DNA of 64,000 bases from Nematopogon swammerdamellus (Eukaryota; Arthropoda; Insecta; Lepidoptera; Adelidae), in the NCBI GenBank assembly GCA_946902875.1, contig OX336344.1, positions 18,683,791 to 18,747,790 on the forward strand. The letters are read 5' to 3'. A program made the translations under genes and the position numbers. Under the pieces are notes generated by a model. That model saw nothing but the letters and a program-made list of their open reading frames with translations, had not been told where the DNA came from and did not search any database. How positions within the stretch are numbered: position 1 is the first letter of the stretch; each line of letters starts with the position of its first letter. Shown here one piece after another: positions 42,755 to 52,664 of this stretch.

Positions 42755-43614
42755 AGTATAAGAAAATAATCAAGAAAATACTGGAGACCCCGGGAGTTTT
42801 ATACTGCATGTCTGTAGTGTTGTGATTTTGTGTTTTTTTTTTTTTTTTTTTTTGTGTGTTAAATTTTCTATATTTTCTTTTGTTATTTAACTACAATTAA
42901 GCCGCAACAATGTAAATATCTAAATTCAAGCACGTCCAAAAAAATAACGATCGATACGAACGATACAATATTGAACTGCGCATCAATTCCCTCCTCTATC
43001 CACTCGCCGGCCAATCAGCAGGCTGGCCCGGACCCGGCTCCCGGAGCTCCCGAAGTTGGGATAATTCACTTAGGTAATCAACGAGGTGGTAATATCAGGC
43101 CTCGGTGACCGCGGGTGGCCCTCGCTGGCTAGTCCGGAAAAGAGACGAGAAAAACTTTAAAAGTTTTTACGTTTCCGTAAAAGCCTCCGCACGGTATCAT
43201 CCCTGAAGACCTAAAGTTTAGTCGGAAATTATCTTCTATGACTGAATATATATTCTGAAAGTCTCAAAGTAATTTTCTGGCAGATTTTATTAATGTATTT
43301 TTAGGGGTTTAGCATAGGAAAACCGTTTAAAGTTTTAATAGTGTGTAAAACTGATACTTTTAAATTGACAATAAATTACTATATAACTACATTGGAAAAC
43401 TTAATAGTCTTATTATATTTTTATATCTCGCGGCATCAATGGGAACAATTTTATGACCAGTTTATTAATGTCTTATTAAACTCTAAATAACAACAGCCTT
43501 GTTAGTTTGTTAGTTAATTTGTTAGTTTCTTTCGGTCGTTTTTCAGGGGGTCAAAAATTGTTTTAGTTTATTTCCTCTTCCGTTATTTGAAGTAGCACCC
43601 ATAAGGGTTCCTTA
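42755..43614. other. no gene recognised; GC-rich unique block at 42965-43150
   Basis: A poly(T) run (42831-42852) is followed by a GC-rich stretch with CCAATCAGCAGGCTGGCCCG and GACCCGGCTCCCGGAGCTCC, unlike the repeats in this window. This may be regulatory. The remainder is AT-rich. Confidence 0.3.
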
Positions 43615-43944
43615 CATATACATACATACATATCACACACGCTGAATCCCAACAATCCGGGTAATCAGAGTAATCGGTGTTGTGCTGCAAGAACTCTGGT
43701 AAATTACAGCACAACACCGACCACCACGTTTCGCAAAGTATTCGAACAAGATTCAATCGATCAAGCAGCAAGTAAGGCACGAAGACCCACCTGCTGCATG
43801 GCTCGGTGGAAGTGCCGTGCCAAGGTGAGAGGTGGCGAACCTGTCGCCCTTTAGCTTGGTCCTTATCCCTTAGTCGCCTTTTACGACATGCATGGGGAGA
43901 GATGCGGTGGGGCTATTCTTTTTAAGTACCGGCCCCACACCGTA
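43615..43944 (-). mobile_element. family G element, essentially full length
   Basis: (TACA)n, TCACACACGCTGAATCCCAA, AGCACAACACCGACCACCAC, TCGAACAAGATTCAATCGAT, CAAGCAGCAAGTAAGGCACG, CCTGCTGCATGGCTCGGTGG, TTAGTCGCCTTTTACGACAT and the end CCGGCCCCACACCGTA. This 330-bp copy is the reference used for the other G entries. Confidence 0.8.
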
Positions 43945-44459
43945 CAGGTTCCTTACTTATGTTAATTATTGTTATTTATTTTTATACACTAAGTAGCGGC
44001 TTTATGCCAATATGTGTACATTGGAAATGTTGAGTGCACTTCGTTCTTGTTTTGTTCTTTTGGTAAAGAATACATGACATACTTCAGCACATTCCGGCCA
44101 AACATGACCTTCAACCATTAACAGTGACCATTCTCTACGACAGTACAACAGCAACCATTCGGATGTACCCTCATCATTCTAGCTCCACCAAAATAAAATC
44201 ACCGCCTGCTCTAGGCCAAGTAGAATAGGCCCCAAAAACAATTCGAAACACTCCACGGAATTAGTTGCAGGCGGGATAACATGAAAATGTAGTTGGATTG
44301 TGGGGGATACATAAAAAGAGGGTAGACATCTAATTTTGTTCCGGCGGTTAGAGAGAGCCGAACTTGCCGCCGTTACGGGGCATTGAGTAGCATGACTTCT
44401 AGTGTACAGGTTAATTAGGAATACGGGTAACCGCAAATATCGATAAAAGTAAACCCTTT

Positions 44460-44740
44460 TTAGGTTTCCGTATCCCGTACGGAAGCCTATTACTAAGCCT
44501 ACGCCGTCTGTCTGTCCGTCTGTCTGTCCTACTGCTGTATCTTTGGAACCGTAATAGGTAGCCGGTTGAAATTTTCACAGAATATGTGTTATTATGGCGG
44601 ATATAACAACAAATAATACAAAATTGAAAAAGTAAAAAATTAATGGGGGTTCCCATGCAAGAAACGTGTTTTTTTCAATGTGTTTTTTTTTTGTGGTGCG
44701 GAAACCTCGGTGCGCGAGTCCGACTCGCACTTGGTCGGTT
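44460..44740 (+). mobile_element. family L element
   Basis: TAGGTTTCCGTATCCCGTAC, GAAGCCTATTACTAAGCCTA, (TCTG)n, CTACTGCTGTATCTTTGGAA, TTTTCACAGAATATGTGTTA, then a shortened 3' part ending CACTTGGTCGGTTTTTA. An F tail begins at once after it. Confidence 0.8.
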
Positions 44741-44741
44741 T

Positions 44742-44882
44742 TTATTTTTATGGAAACTGATACGATTGGCTACATCACCTACAACATCGGTGATGTCAGC
44801 CCATAACACCGGGTGAACCAGGTGCCATGTTAGTGCTTCCCTTCATTTCATTTCGGCTACACTGAACTGGACGGAAAACACA
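44742..44882 (-). mobile_element. SINE family F, tail fragment
   Basis: TTTATGGAAACTGATACGAT, ACATCGGTGATGTCAGCCCA, AACACCGGGTGAACCAGGTG and ACTGAACTGGACGGAAAACA. The core and head are absent. Confidence 0.7.
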
Positions 44883-44930
44883 TACACAAAACAAAGCAAC
44901 ACAACACAAAACAAATTACGGCTGGTAATT

Positions 44931-45530
44931 AAACTGGACGATGTACACAGTACTACGCGGGAACGGATTGCCGCCGCCGATTTGCCTTGGAAGGTTTAAA
45001 GCGTATAAAGATTGCGGTTGAATCGGGTCGGATCAACAAATAAGCAAGATACCACAGAGCGGCCGCCGGCAATCAGCCGAGCAGATATCGCCTGGAGCTA
45101 CAGAACGAACAATGATTCCTAAACCAAATGTCGGCTGGTAATTAAACTGGACGATGTACATAGTACTAAGAGAGAGGGATTGCCGCCGCCGATTTGCCCT
45201 GGAAGATTTAAAGCGCATAAATATTGCGGTTGGATCGGGTCGGATCAACAAATAAGCAAGATACCACAGCGGCCGCCAGCAATCAGCCGAGCAGATATCG
45301 CCTGGAGCTACCAGAACGAACCATAATTCCTAAACCAAATGTCGGCTGGTAATGAAACTGGACGAAGTACACAGTACTAGGGGAACGAATTGCCGCCGCC
45401 GATTTGCCCTGGAAGGTTTAAAGCGCATAAAGATTGCGGTTGGATCGGGTCGGATCAACAAATAGTAAGATACCACAGCGGCCGCCGGCAATCCGCCGAA
45501 CAGATATCGCCTGGAGCTACAGAACGAACT
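44931..45530 (+). repeat. tandem repeat, three copies of ~203-211 bp
   Basis: Copies begin GCTGGTAATTAAACTGGACG at 44931, 45134 and 45345. All contain TTGCCGCCGCCGATTTGCC, TTGCGGTTGGATCGGGTCGG, ACCACAGCGGCCGCC and CAGATATCGCCTGGAGCTA. GC-rich and not seen elsewhere in the window. Open frames of about 70 codons exist but do not continue through all copies. Confidence 0.88.
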
Positions 45531-45588
45531 GACAAGCTATATTCCAAGGTGATGGAATTTTCTCGAGACCGTGATGTCAGCCCATAAC

Positions 45589-45880
45589 CACAGATTACTT
45601 AATGTTACTTCGTAACAGATAAATCACTCCATAGAAAATGTGCCTACCTTCGGGCTTTAATAGCCTACTGTTTCACGCCGCCAATCGCTGTGTGCGAAAA
45701 TGTACCTTAACGATCGAGTGTAAAGTGGTTATTGCTTTGCAGCTGCGCGCAGTTGCGTGGGCGAGCGTCTATGTATACTTCGCGCGGCTGACGAATTTCC
45801 ACTGAAATAGACCGCCGGCGGGCGGCCCGTCGGGCGGTAGGTAATTAGCGCGCGCAAGTACATAGAGTGCGTGAGGCCTG
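45589..45880. mobile_element. short element with 7-bp target duplication, copy A
   Basis: Starts CACAGATTACTTAATGTTAC and ends AGTGCGTGAGGCCTG. CCATAAC stands on both sides (45582-45588 and 45881-45887). It splits an F SINE exactly: GTGATGTCAGCCCATAAC lies left and CCATAACACCGGGTGAACC right. The interior has a CpG-rich 3' third with GGGCGGCCCGTCGGGCGGTA. No coding potential, poly(A) or good inverted ends. Class unknown. Confidence 0.8.
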
Positions 45881-46202
45881 CCATAACACCGGGTGAACCA
45901 AAGGCCCATGTCAGTGCTTCCCTTCATTTCATGTCGGCTACACTGAACTGGACGGAAAACACGAACTATTTACATATCCGTTTCGACCGATGTTTCATTT
46001 AGTGCGGTGGTGGTATCAACCCGGGCGGGATAAACCTTACCACCTAGTAAGGTAAGAAGGTGAGGAACCTACAGTTTTACGTGGAATCCGAGCCACGGTT
46101 TGCCTCCAAACGGTCGAGCAGTCACCCATCTAAGTATCTGACCGCGCTCCGGTGTACATAATAACAGTCGACCGACCGAACAACTGAGTTACCGAGGCTG
46201 AC
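45881..46202 (-). mobile_element. SINE family F with 5S-like head, split by copy A
   Basis: From CCATAACACCGGGTGAACCA to the head GTTACCGAGGCTGAC; on the minus strand the head shows TCAGTTG, AGCGCGGTCAGATACTTAGA and TGGGTGACTGC. The missing tail side lies at 45569-45588, beyond the inserted element. Confidence 0.7.
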
Positions 46203-46495
46203 ATAACAGTCTTCCAGAATGCACAGTAACTGAACGCAAAAAGCGATTGCAACAAGCGAGTAATTGAAACGAAGCCACTCTGAATGTCGCCCGGAACAAA
46301 CAGGCGAAGTTCGATTCTGGCTAAAACTTTTGCAGATTGGCGCTCGTTAGCGGAACTTCTGGCGGCTTGCTGATGGACGAGCCGATATTAATCTAATCAC
46401 GGGCCGAGACGGTGGGTCCAAGATTAATTAAAGCGAGCCCTCCGTTCTGTATGCGGTCATATAAGCGAAGATTTGTCTGTGGTACTATTATTAGA
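46203..46495. other. apparently single-copy DNA, no gene seen
   Basis: Balanced base composition (TGAATGTCGCCCGGAACAAA; GGCGCTCGTTAGCGGAACTT; CACGGGCCGAGACGGTGGGT) without any repeat seen elsewhere in the window or an open frame. It could be a conserved noncoding segment. Confidence 0.3.
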
Positions 46496-46635
46496 GTTCC
46501 GTATCCATATGGGAGCCTATTAATAAGCCTACGCCGTCTGTCTGTCTGTCTGTCTGTTCGAGGGCTGTATCTCTTGAACCGTAATAGGTAGCCCTTTGAA
46601 AATTTCAAAGAATATGTGTTATTTATATTATGGCC
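46496..46635 (+). mobile_element. family L, 5' half
   Basis: GTTCCGTATCCATATGGGAG, CCTATTAATAAGCCTACGCC, (TCTG)n, TCTCTTGAACCGTAATAGGT and AAGAATATGTGTTATTTATA. It is fused directly to a G element at TATGGCC|TGCAAG. Confidence 0.72.
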
Positions 46636-46903
46636 TGCAAGAACTCTGGTAAATTACAGCACAACACCGACCACCACGTTTCACAAAGTATTCGAACAAG
46701 ATTTAATCGATCAAGCAGCAATTAAGGCACGAAGACCGACCTGCTGCATGACTTGGTGGAAAACCGTGCCAAGGTGAGAGGTGGCTATCCTGTCGCCCTT
46801 TAGCACGGCACCTTATCCTTATCCCTTAATCGCCTTTTACGACATACACGGGGAGAGATGCAGTGGGGCTATAATTTTTAAGTACCGGCGGCCCCACACG
46901 GCA
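46636..46903 (-). mobile_element. family G element, tail truncated at the L junction
   Basis: TGCAAGAACTCTGGTAAATT, AGCACAACACCGACCACCAC, CCTGCTGCATGACTTGGTGG and CCTTTTACGACATACACGGG, ending GGCCCCACACGG. The (TATG)n end is lost where it meets L. Confidence 0.72.
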
Positions 46904-47567
46904 CTTTTTTTTTCTTCAGTACTTAGGTTTAAAATAAATTAAATTGAAGCCTAATAATTGCCGTTCCCCAAGCTCAAACACACGAACACAAACAACGAGA
47001 AACGTCTGTAAGCCCGGTGACGCAAGTCAAAGGGTAATTCTGAGAACTGAAAGGAAAAACCTGACGTGTAAAGCATAGACGTAAATTAATGTGAAGTGAG
47101 GTGTAGTCGAGATTTAGCTAATTATTCGAGTCCTTAAAACAGAAGTGATCTAAAATTTAATTTGTTTCGGGTGAAGTTTCACTTTCATGTCTCGATAGAC
47201 AAAGTTTTAATTGAGATGCTCTCGTCAGACGGAATTAATCTTATCGGTTTCACTAATCAAAATTGGTAGTCTGTTGCCCCTGTCGCTCTCCCGCCGCCGC
47301 TGTAGGCTCTCCCTTCTGTAGTTGTGTGTTGGTATCTATTGCTGTTACCACACAAGATATTTACATGGATCTGCGATAGAGTCTTCCATATTATTATCAT
47401 TCTGACTCCGACTTTGCCTACATATTCCAACGTCTGCCCTCTATGAATGTGGTTTAGGTTTTTTAGGTTTTTTTTATTAACGTTCGTAGGCAAATTAATT
47501 TTGCACTTGAATTCGTTCTTTCGAATGGCAACTATTTAGTGTGAAATATAACAGTGAAAAACTGTGT
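46904..47567. other. no gene recognised
   Basis: AT-rich with a purine-rich AAACCTGACGTG segment near 47055. Nothing matches the repeat families or a protein domain. Confidence 0.4.
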
Positions 47568-47907
47568 ACCGTGTGGGGCCGGTACTTTAAAAGAATAGCC
47601 CCACTGCATCTCTCCCCGTGTATGTCGTAAAAGGCGACTATGGGATATGACTCCCTTCGTATATTACTAGGTGGTAGGGTTTAACCCGCCCGGGTTGGTA
47701 CCACCGCACTGAATGAAAGGTCGGTCGAAACGGCTATGTAAATAGTTTGTGTTTTCCGTCCAGTTCAGTGTAGCCGGCACGACCGAAGGGATGCACTGAC
47801 GTGGCACCAAGTTCACCCGGTGTTATGGGCTGACATCGCGGATGTTGTAGGTGATGTAGCCATCCGTGTCAGTTTCAATAAAAAAAAAAAAAAAAAAAAA
47901 AAAAAAT
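47568..47907 (+). mobile_element. young SINE: G head, F core and tail, long poly(A)
   Basis: ACCGTGTGGGGCCGGTACTT, then CATGTCGTAAAAGGCGACTA-type head (GTATGTCGTAAAAGGCGACT), then CCGCCCGGGTTGGTACCACC core, tail GTGATGTAGCCATCCGTGTC and AGTTTCAATA with a ~27-base A run. The uninterrupted A tail marks recent insertion. A second small F tail (TGTAGCCAAACGCGTCAGTT) follows at 47970-48003. Confidence 0.82.
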
Positions 47908-48045
47908 TAAAAACAATGACAAAGGCTGTACAGAACCAGATAAAAGACAAAAACAATTTATGCTATCATTGTAGCCAAACGCGTCAGTTTCCATAAAAAA
48001 AAATCATTTACTTATAGACTACTACTACATACACTTACCTAATAC

Positions 48046-48313
48046 CACAGATTACTTAATAGTTACTTCGTAACAGATAAATCACTCCATAGAAAAAGTT
48101 CCATACCTTCGGATTTAATAGCCTACTGTTTCACGTCGCCAATCGCTGCGTGCGAAAATGTACCTTAACGATCGAGTGTAAAGTGATTATTGCTTTGCAG
48201 CTGCGCGCAGTTGCAAAACAATAATCGCATTAGACTGATTGAATTAGACCGCGCCGCCGCGCCGGGGCGGCGGCGGCGGTCCACCGGGCGGTAGGGTAGG
48301 TGCGTGAGGCCTG
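48046..48313. mobile_element. short element with 7-bp target duplication, copy B
   Basis: CACAGATTACTTAATAGTTA to GGTGCGTGAGGCCTG, flanked by CTAATAC on both sides (48039-48045, 48314-48320). It matches copy A through GATAAATCACTCCATAGAAA, GTGCGAAAATGTACCTTAAC, GATCGAGTGTAAAGTG and CTTTGCAGCTGCGCGCAGTT. The GC-rich part has GGGGCGGCGGCGGCGGTCC. Confidence 0.82.
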
Positions 48314-48346
48314 CTAATACTGTGTGTATGTTTGTTCGGTTATATA

Positions 48347-48809
48347 CAGGGTGTATCAGGATAGGTTTGAGAAACTTCAGGAATAGAAAGTACTCATTAT
48401 TAGAAGAAAAAAATCCTTATCACTCAAATCGAAATTCCATTGTTTTTTTTTTGTCATACAAAAGTTGGAAATTGTAATAAAAACTCGATGGACAGTGAGA
48501 CTGGAGAGTGCAGTGAACTAATTCAGTCCTCTTTTTCTTTTGAGGTCATTGAACTTTCAGTGTTTGGAATTTACCTACACGCAGTTCAATTGTACTAGTT
48601 ATGTATGCAACCTACCCATTTTTATTCATGAGTTAGAATTTATTTTTTATGTAATAAAGGCGGACGTTAACCATCCACCAAATCTTGAAGAATAGATTTT
48701 CACCAAAATGTACTGTAAAATGATCGAATCTGGGAAAAAGATTCAGAGCTTTCGTCTTCAAATACCTTTCGAACCCTGAAGTTTCGAAAACCTATCCTGA
48801 TACATCCTG
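48347..48809. mobile_element. 463-bp MITE with TATA duplication
   Basis: CAGGGTGTATCAGGATAGGT and ACCTATCCTGATACATCCTG form 22-25-bp inverted ends. TATA lies on both flanks (48343-48346, 48810-48813). Interior AT-rich, non-coding. The superfamily is not assigned. Confidence 0.72.
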
Positions 48810-48813
48810 TATA

Positions 48814-49588
48814 ACTCAAGAACGGCTTAACCTATTCTCTTGCAATTTTTGCCATTGTAATGCGACATATCTCCTCCAGGTTATAGGCTATACATCATCA
48901 CGCCATTATTTATATGAGCCGAGCAGTGGGGTCGGAAGTGAACGCAGCCGGAGCAAAGTCGACAGATTCCATTACCGCGAGTGGAGACGCGGGCACAGAT
49001 AGTCTAATTTGTTTATGGACAACTGACAACGGGTGGCTGTGCCCAGAAGTTCAAAAGAAGATAAGACACAGCCAATAACTCCTCGCGAAACCACGCTCAC
49101 TGAGGTGCCTTCCCAGCTATAAGGGGGTCAAAAAGGACAAACAATTTTAATAATACGAGAACTAATTAAAAATATTTTGATGCAGAAATTAATTAAGGAT
49201 TAATAAAATGATTATAATTGACTGTTGGTTATAATGGTGCTTCATTTGTAAATACTTAGTTTAGACATTGCCCAAATAAGAACCATTATTGTTATAATAA
49301 TGTTTTTATGCGATAAAACTTAACAAAAATAATATTGTTTTCCTGTTCCAGATACCAATTCAATTTATTCGCACACAAATCACATCTCAAGTATCTACAG
49401 AATATCTGTCAGCATTTTTCCTCCGCGCACTTCACTGCGCTTACGTGCGTGGGCTGGTTACACTTTACAGAGGATACCCTCGCGACAAAGAAACGTGGTT
49501 CAGTACCTATCAGTGCCTACCATCGATGCCATTCAGTACCTACCTACCATCGCTTCTGGTTTCAACCAAAACGTAAAAATAAATATTC
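48814..49588. other. no gene recognised
   Basis: 48890-49110 is GC-balanced (GTGGGGTCGGAAGTGAACGC; AACGGGTGGCTGTGCCCAGA). 49335-49595 has an 86-codon frame of no known type. No support for expression. Confidence 0.35.
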
Positions 49589-49783
49589 ACTGTAGGCGAG
49601 TTTTCTAGCCGGTTCTTTCTTAAAATTATATCTGACTTGTCCAAGTCGCAGATAGTGTAACGTTAACGTATAATCTATGATAATGTAACGTATAATCCAC
49701 TGGATAATACGTTACACTATCTACGACTTGGGCAAGTCAGATATAATTTTGAGAAAGAACCGACAAGAAATCGCGCCTACAGT
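49589..49783. mobile_element. MITE with ~80-bp inverted arms
   Basis: ACTGTAGGCG...CCGGTTCTTTC and TATATCTGACTTGTCCAAGT, GATAGTGTAACGT pair with the complementary right half ACGTTACACTATCTACGACT ... AAGAACCGACAAGAAATCGC. Total 195 bp. A related end (AGAAGAACCGACAAGAAACT) occurs at 3776. Confidence 0.75.
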
Positions 49784-50034
49784 TTATATATATGTTTACC
49801 TTTTGGTTGAGAAGAACCGATGTAACTAATCTATTAGTGAAGGCGTGTGGTTCACGTTTAATGTTAAAATTGTGGTGCATTTTATTTTTAAGTGAACAAA
49901 CCCGAAATCTATAGAGAAATTATCGTTAGAAAAATTCACACCACGCATGTTCTACATTCAGCAAGTTTGTTATAAATAATGCTCTTCTTCATTAGATAGA
50001 TGCAAAGGTGAAAATTAAGATAAAAAATCGTCCC

Positions 50035-50110
50035 AACCAGGATTCGAACGTGGAACTTCGGCTTGAGCCGCCAGCGCGTTACCACTTCGCCATCGGGTCG
50101 ATGACGTAAT
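50035..50110 (-). mobile_element. tRNA-like Pol III head (SINE or tRNA pseudogene)
   Basis: On the minus strand CCGATGGCGAAGTGGTAACG resembles an A box and CACGTTCGAATCCTGGTTGG a B box, followed by GGGACGATTTTTT with a T-run terminator. Acceptor pairing is imperfect and the anticodon arm does not form a 7-base loop, so it is not called a functional tRNA. Confidence 0.4.
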
Positions 50111-50559
50111 CTCTATAAATTTGAAATTTTAATTTTAATTTAGAAGATGCTGTTCAAAATTTTCATCCTGATTTTTTGACCGGATGACGTACATACCCGA
50201 TTTTATATAATTTTTTTCAACATTCAACCCTCATTATTTTTGACACTAACAGGTGTAGTAAATGACTACCTACTACGTTTTCCTCATCATTGATTGCCTA
50301 ATTCATTCTACGAGCGCGCTGCATGCACGGTTAGCATCCCCGCCATTTCGAACGACACAGGCAATGACCGGGCAGCAGAGTCAGACGTACTCAGAAGATC
50401 GAGTAAAGTGAACCAACCTCTCACCGATCCAAATATTTATTAATTTATTATCAAGAGTTATGTGTTCACATTTATTATTGTGGTTATTAAATGGTCTTCT
50501 ATACAACCCAGTCGTATTCAGTATAGCCTAACCTCCTGTCCTGCTCCACCACCACTAAT

Positions 50560-50860
50560 AAGCTGGAACCTTATATGGCCGAATGTCCTTTTGCACACCG
50601 CGCGTCGCATTTGCTTATCGCACACGACGTCGCTCGTCACGCCGCTAGTCGCGATGCTTGCCGCTCGCATATGTGTCTCGGTCGCGTGAAATGGAGCGGA
50701 GCGCTCGCCGCCCCGAGAGCGAGAGACACACTTCATTAGAGACGCGGCGGCGCTTGTTTATCCTCCGTCTCTCCGCCTCCTCCCGCCGCGCCGTCTCTCC
50801 GCTAAGCGAGTTCTCGGCCACACGCCGCACTCACTGGGCGCCAAATTAGTGGTCGGCCGC
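50560..50860. promoter_or_regulatory. CpG-rich island, possible promoter
   Basis: About 300 bp with GCGCGTCGCATTTGC, CACACGACGTCGCTCGTCAC, GACGCGGCGGCGCTTG and CCGCCGCGCCGTCTCTCCGC. Several overlapping short frames of low complexity occur on both strands, none convincing. It resembles other CpG-rich blocks of the window that flank genes. Confidence 0.25.
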
Positions 50861-50999
50861 GAGAATTTTTGCATACTAATAATTTTTGCACACTAATTTT
50901 GTTCTTCTTGCAACTCGTAGCGAGAAATTAATTAGTAAGTAAAGTTTACAAATGAAATATGCATGCACCTATATGAAAGTGTGAAATATGTTTTTATTT

Positions 51000-51120
51000 A
51001 CATACATACATACATATCACACACGCTGAATCCCGACAATCGGGGTAAGCAGAGTAATCGGCGCTGTGCTGCAAGTACTCTGGCAAATTACAGCACAACA
51101 CCGACCACCACGTATCGCAA
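51000..51120 (-). mobile_element. family G, 3' third
   Basis: CATACATACATACATATCAC, CCCGACAATCGGGGTAAGCA, CTGCAAGTACTCTGGCAAAT and AGCACAACACCGACCACCAC, then it ends. A perfect 11-bp-arm hairpin ATCCGTATGCA/TGCATACGGAT lies at 51210-51233. Confidence 0.7.
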
Positions 51121-51319
51121 AATATTTACTTATTCGTTTTTATTACAAAATTCACTCCGATGCCCAATAGATACTGGTCGGCCATTATAAATATTACCTA
51201 TGTAGGTATATCCGTATGCATTTGCATACGGATCTATTTTCTGCATGTTTCGTATTGAAATCTGTAAACGTTAAATAGTTTAAAAAAATAATATTGGTTG
51301 TCTGTAAAGTCGGTTTACG

Positions 51320-51600
51320 GACGATAGTTTTACGTGATAACGTCATACAACCCTTGTTTCATGAATATTCTAAATTTGAAATATTTTCCGACCGGCCAGA
51401 TATTATGGTACGAGTAACATCGTTTTAATTTCTGCGGCCCTGGTACTTTTACAAGCCGACGCTTGGGCCGATTGTGCCTCTCTATCGCTTGTTACGCGCT
51501 CTCGCTTGCACACACAGGCTCAGATGGAACGTGACGTGATATTCGTGCGTGCAGCCGGTGTTCATCAATTTATAAGACGTTATCACGTCAAAAAAATCCT
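51320..51600. mobile_element. element with ACGTGATAACGTC inverted ends
   Basis: TTTTACGTGATAACGTC at the left and GACGTTATCACGTCAAAA at the right. The interior shares CTTGTTTCATGAATATTCTA and CCGACCGGCC with 4805-4925, and has GCTTGGGCCGATTGTGCCTC and TCGCTTGTTACGCGCTCTCG. About 280 bp. Confidence 0.55.
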
Positions 51601-51719
51601 CAGACATTGATATCTGCAACGAATTAAAAAGTACGAATTTAAAGTAGAATGTCGTTGGATATCTGTAAATGTTTCACCAATCTATTTAGTAAACGTTGGT
51701 AAGCTGTTTTATAAACTTA

Positions 51720-52170
51720 CTAGCTTTTGCCCGCGGCTTCGCTCGCGTGAAATTCGTATTTCAAAGGAAGAAAGTAAGTAACTAAGGCCGATCTGCGTTT
51801 AGGAAAACAATAAACCTTCTCAACTAAAGCAAATAACTAACGGCGAGGCTTCAGGCTCAGCTGCATTCTGGAAGAGAATAAACCTTCTCGAAGAAAGTAA
51901 GTAACTGAGGGCGAGGCCGAAGGCCGAGCTGCGTTCAGGAAGACCATAAACCTTTTCGAACAAAGTAAGTAACTAAGGGCGACGCCGAAGGCCGAGCTGC
52001 GTTCAGGAAACCTATAAAACTTCTCGACGAAATTAAGTAATTGAGGGCGAGGCCGAAGGCCGAGCTCCGTTCAGGAAGACTCTAAACCTTCTTGATGAAA
52101 GTAAGTAACTGAGCGGTGCCGAAGGGCGAGCTGCTGTCAGGAAAACGATAACCTTTTCGAAGAAAGTAAG
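51720..52170 (-). mobile_element. H-ended 67-bp repeat array, left part (split by the Bel/Pao element)
   Basis: CTAGCTTTTGCCCGCGGCTT after an A, then about six units with AAGTAAGTAACT, GGCGAGGCCGAAGGCCGAGC and TTCAGGAAGAC. It is the same unit as at 9772-11346 but only one orientation is present. The array resumes at 56808-56850 (GTAAGTAAGACAAGGTGAGG, CCGAAGGCCGAG). Confidence 0.82.
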
Positions 52171-52664
52171 TGTACCCTAGAAATGGACTGTAAGAAATTT
52201 CTCGCCGCAGATACTCGAACCTATGGACTTACCTCCGTCCGTGTCCAGCAGGCAGTCACCGCCACACACCCACAACGATCTACCAGCGCAGAGTCCAGTC
52301 AGAGTTCTCCTTTCTGCACAGCACTGAGCCACCGATCGCGCGCACACAACCACCGAGCGTATTAGGTGCAAAGGCCGCGAGGACTGCCACCACGGCACAC
52401 ACACGACCGAGCACAAGGAACGCGTGCCTCGTCCGAAAGAGCGACAGAAAACGACTGTCGCCGCGGCTGTTGGTGCTCGGCTCGCCAAAGTCGCGGGTAG
52501 TTTTGGAAAACTAACCCATTGACACACGCACAGCGAGCCACGAGTATCGAGCACTGCGGCGGCAACGCGATAATAGACCTTATGCAGCGGGCATAAGGTC
52601 CAACACAAAAGATTCCTGGTACTTCCGAACGGCTACACACAAACACATGCAACTGTACGGAACA
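52171..52664 (-). repeat. 3' LTR of the Bel/Pao-type element
   Basis: 494 bp, TGTACCCTAGAAATGG to CTGTACGGAACA. Same length as the partner LTR at 56314 and identical to it by eye. Short frames inside it (143 and 60 codons) appear in both LTRs and are not genes. Confidence 0.9.

Noticed and set aside
50645..50849. Arg/Ser-rich frames on both strands
   Set aside because: Overlapping frames in a CpG-rich island with no homology; composition alone explains them.
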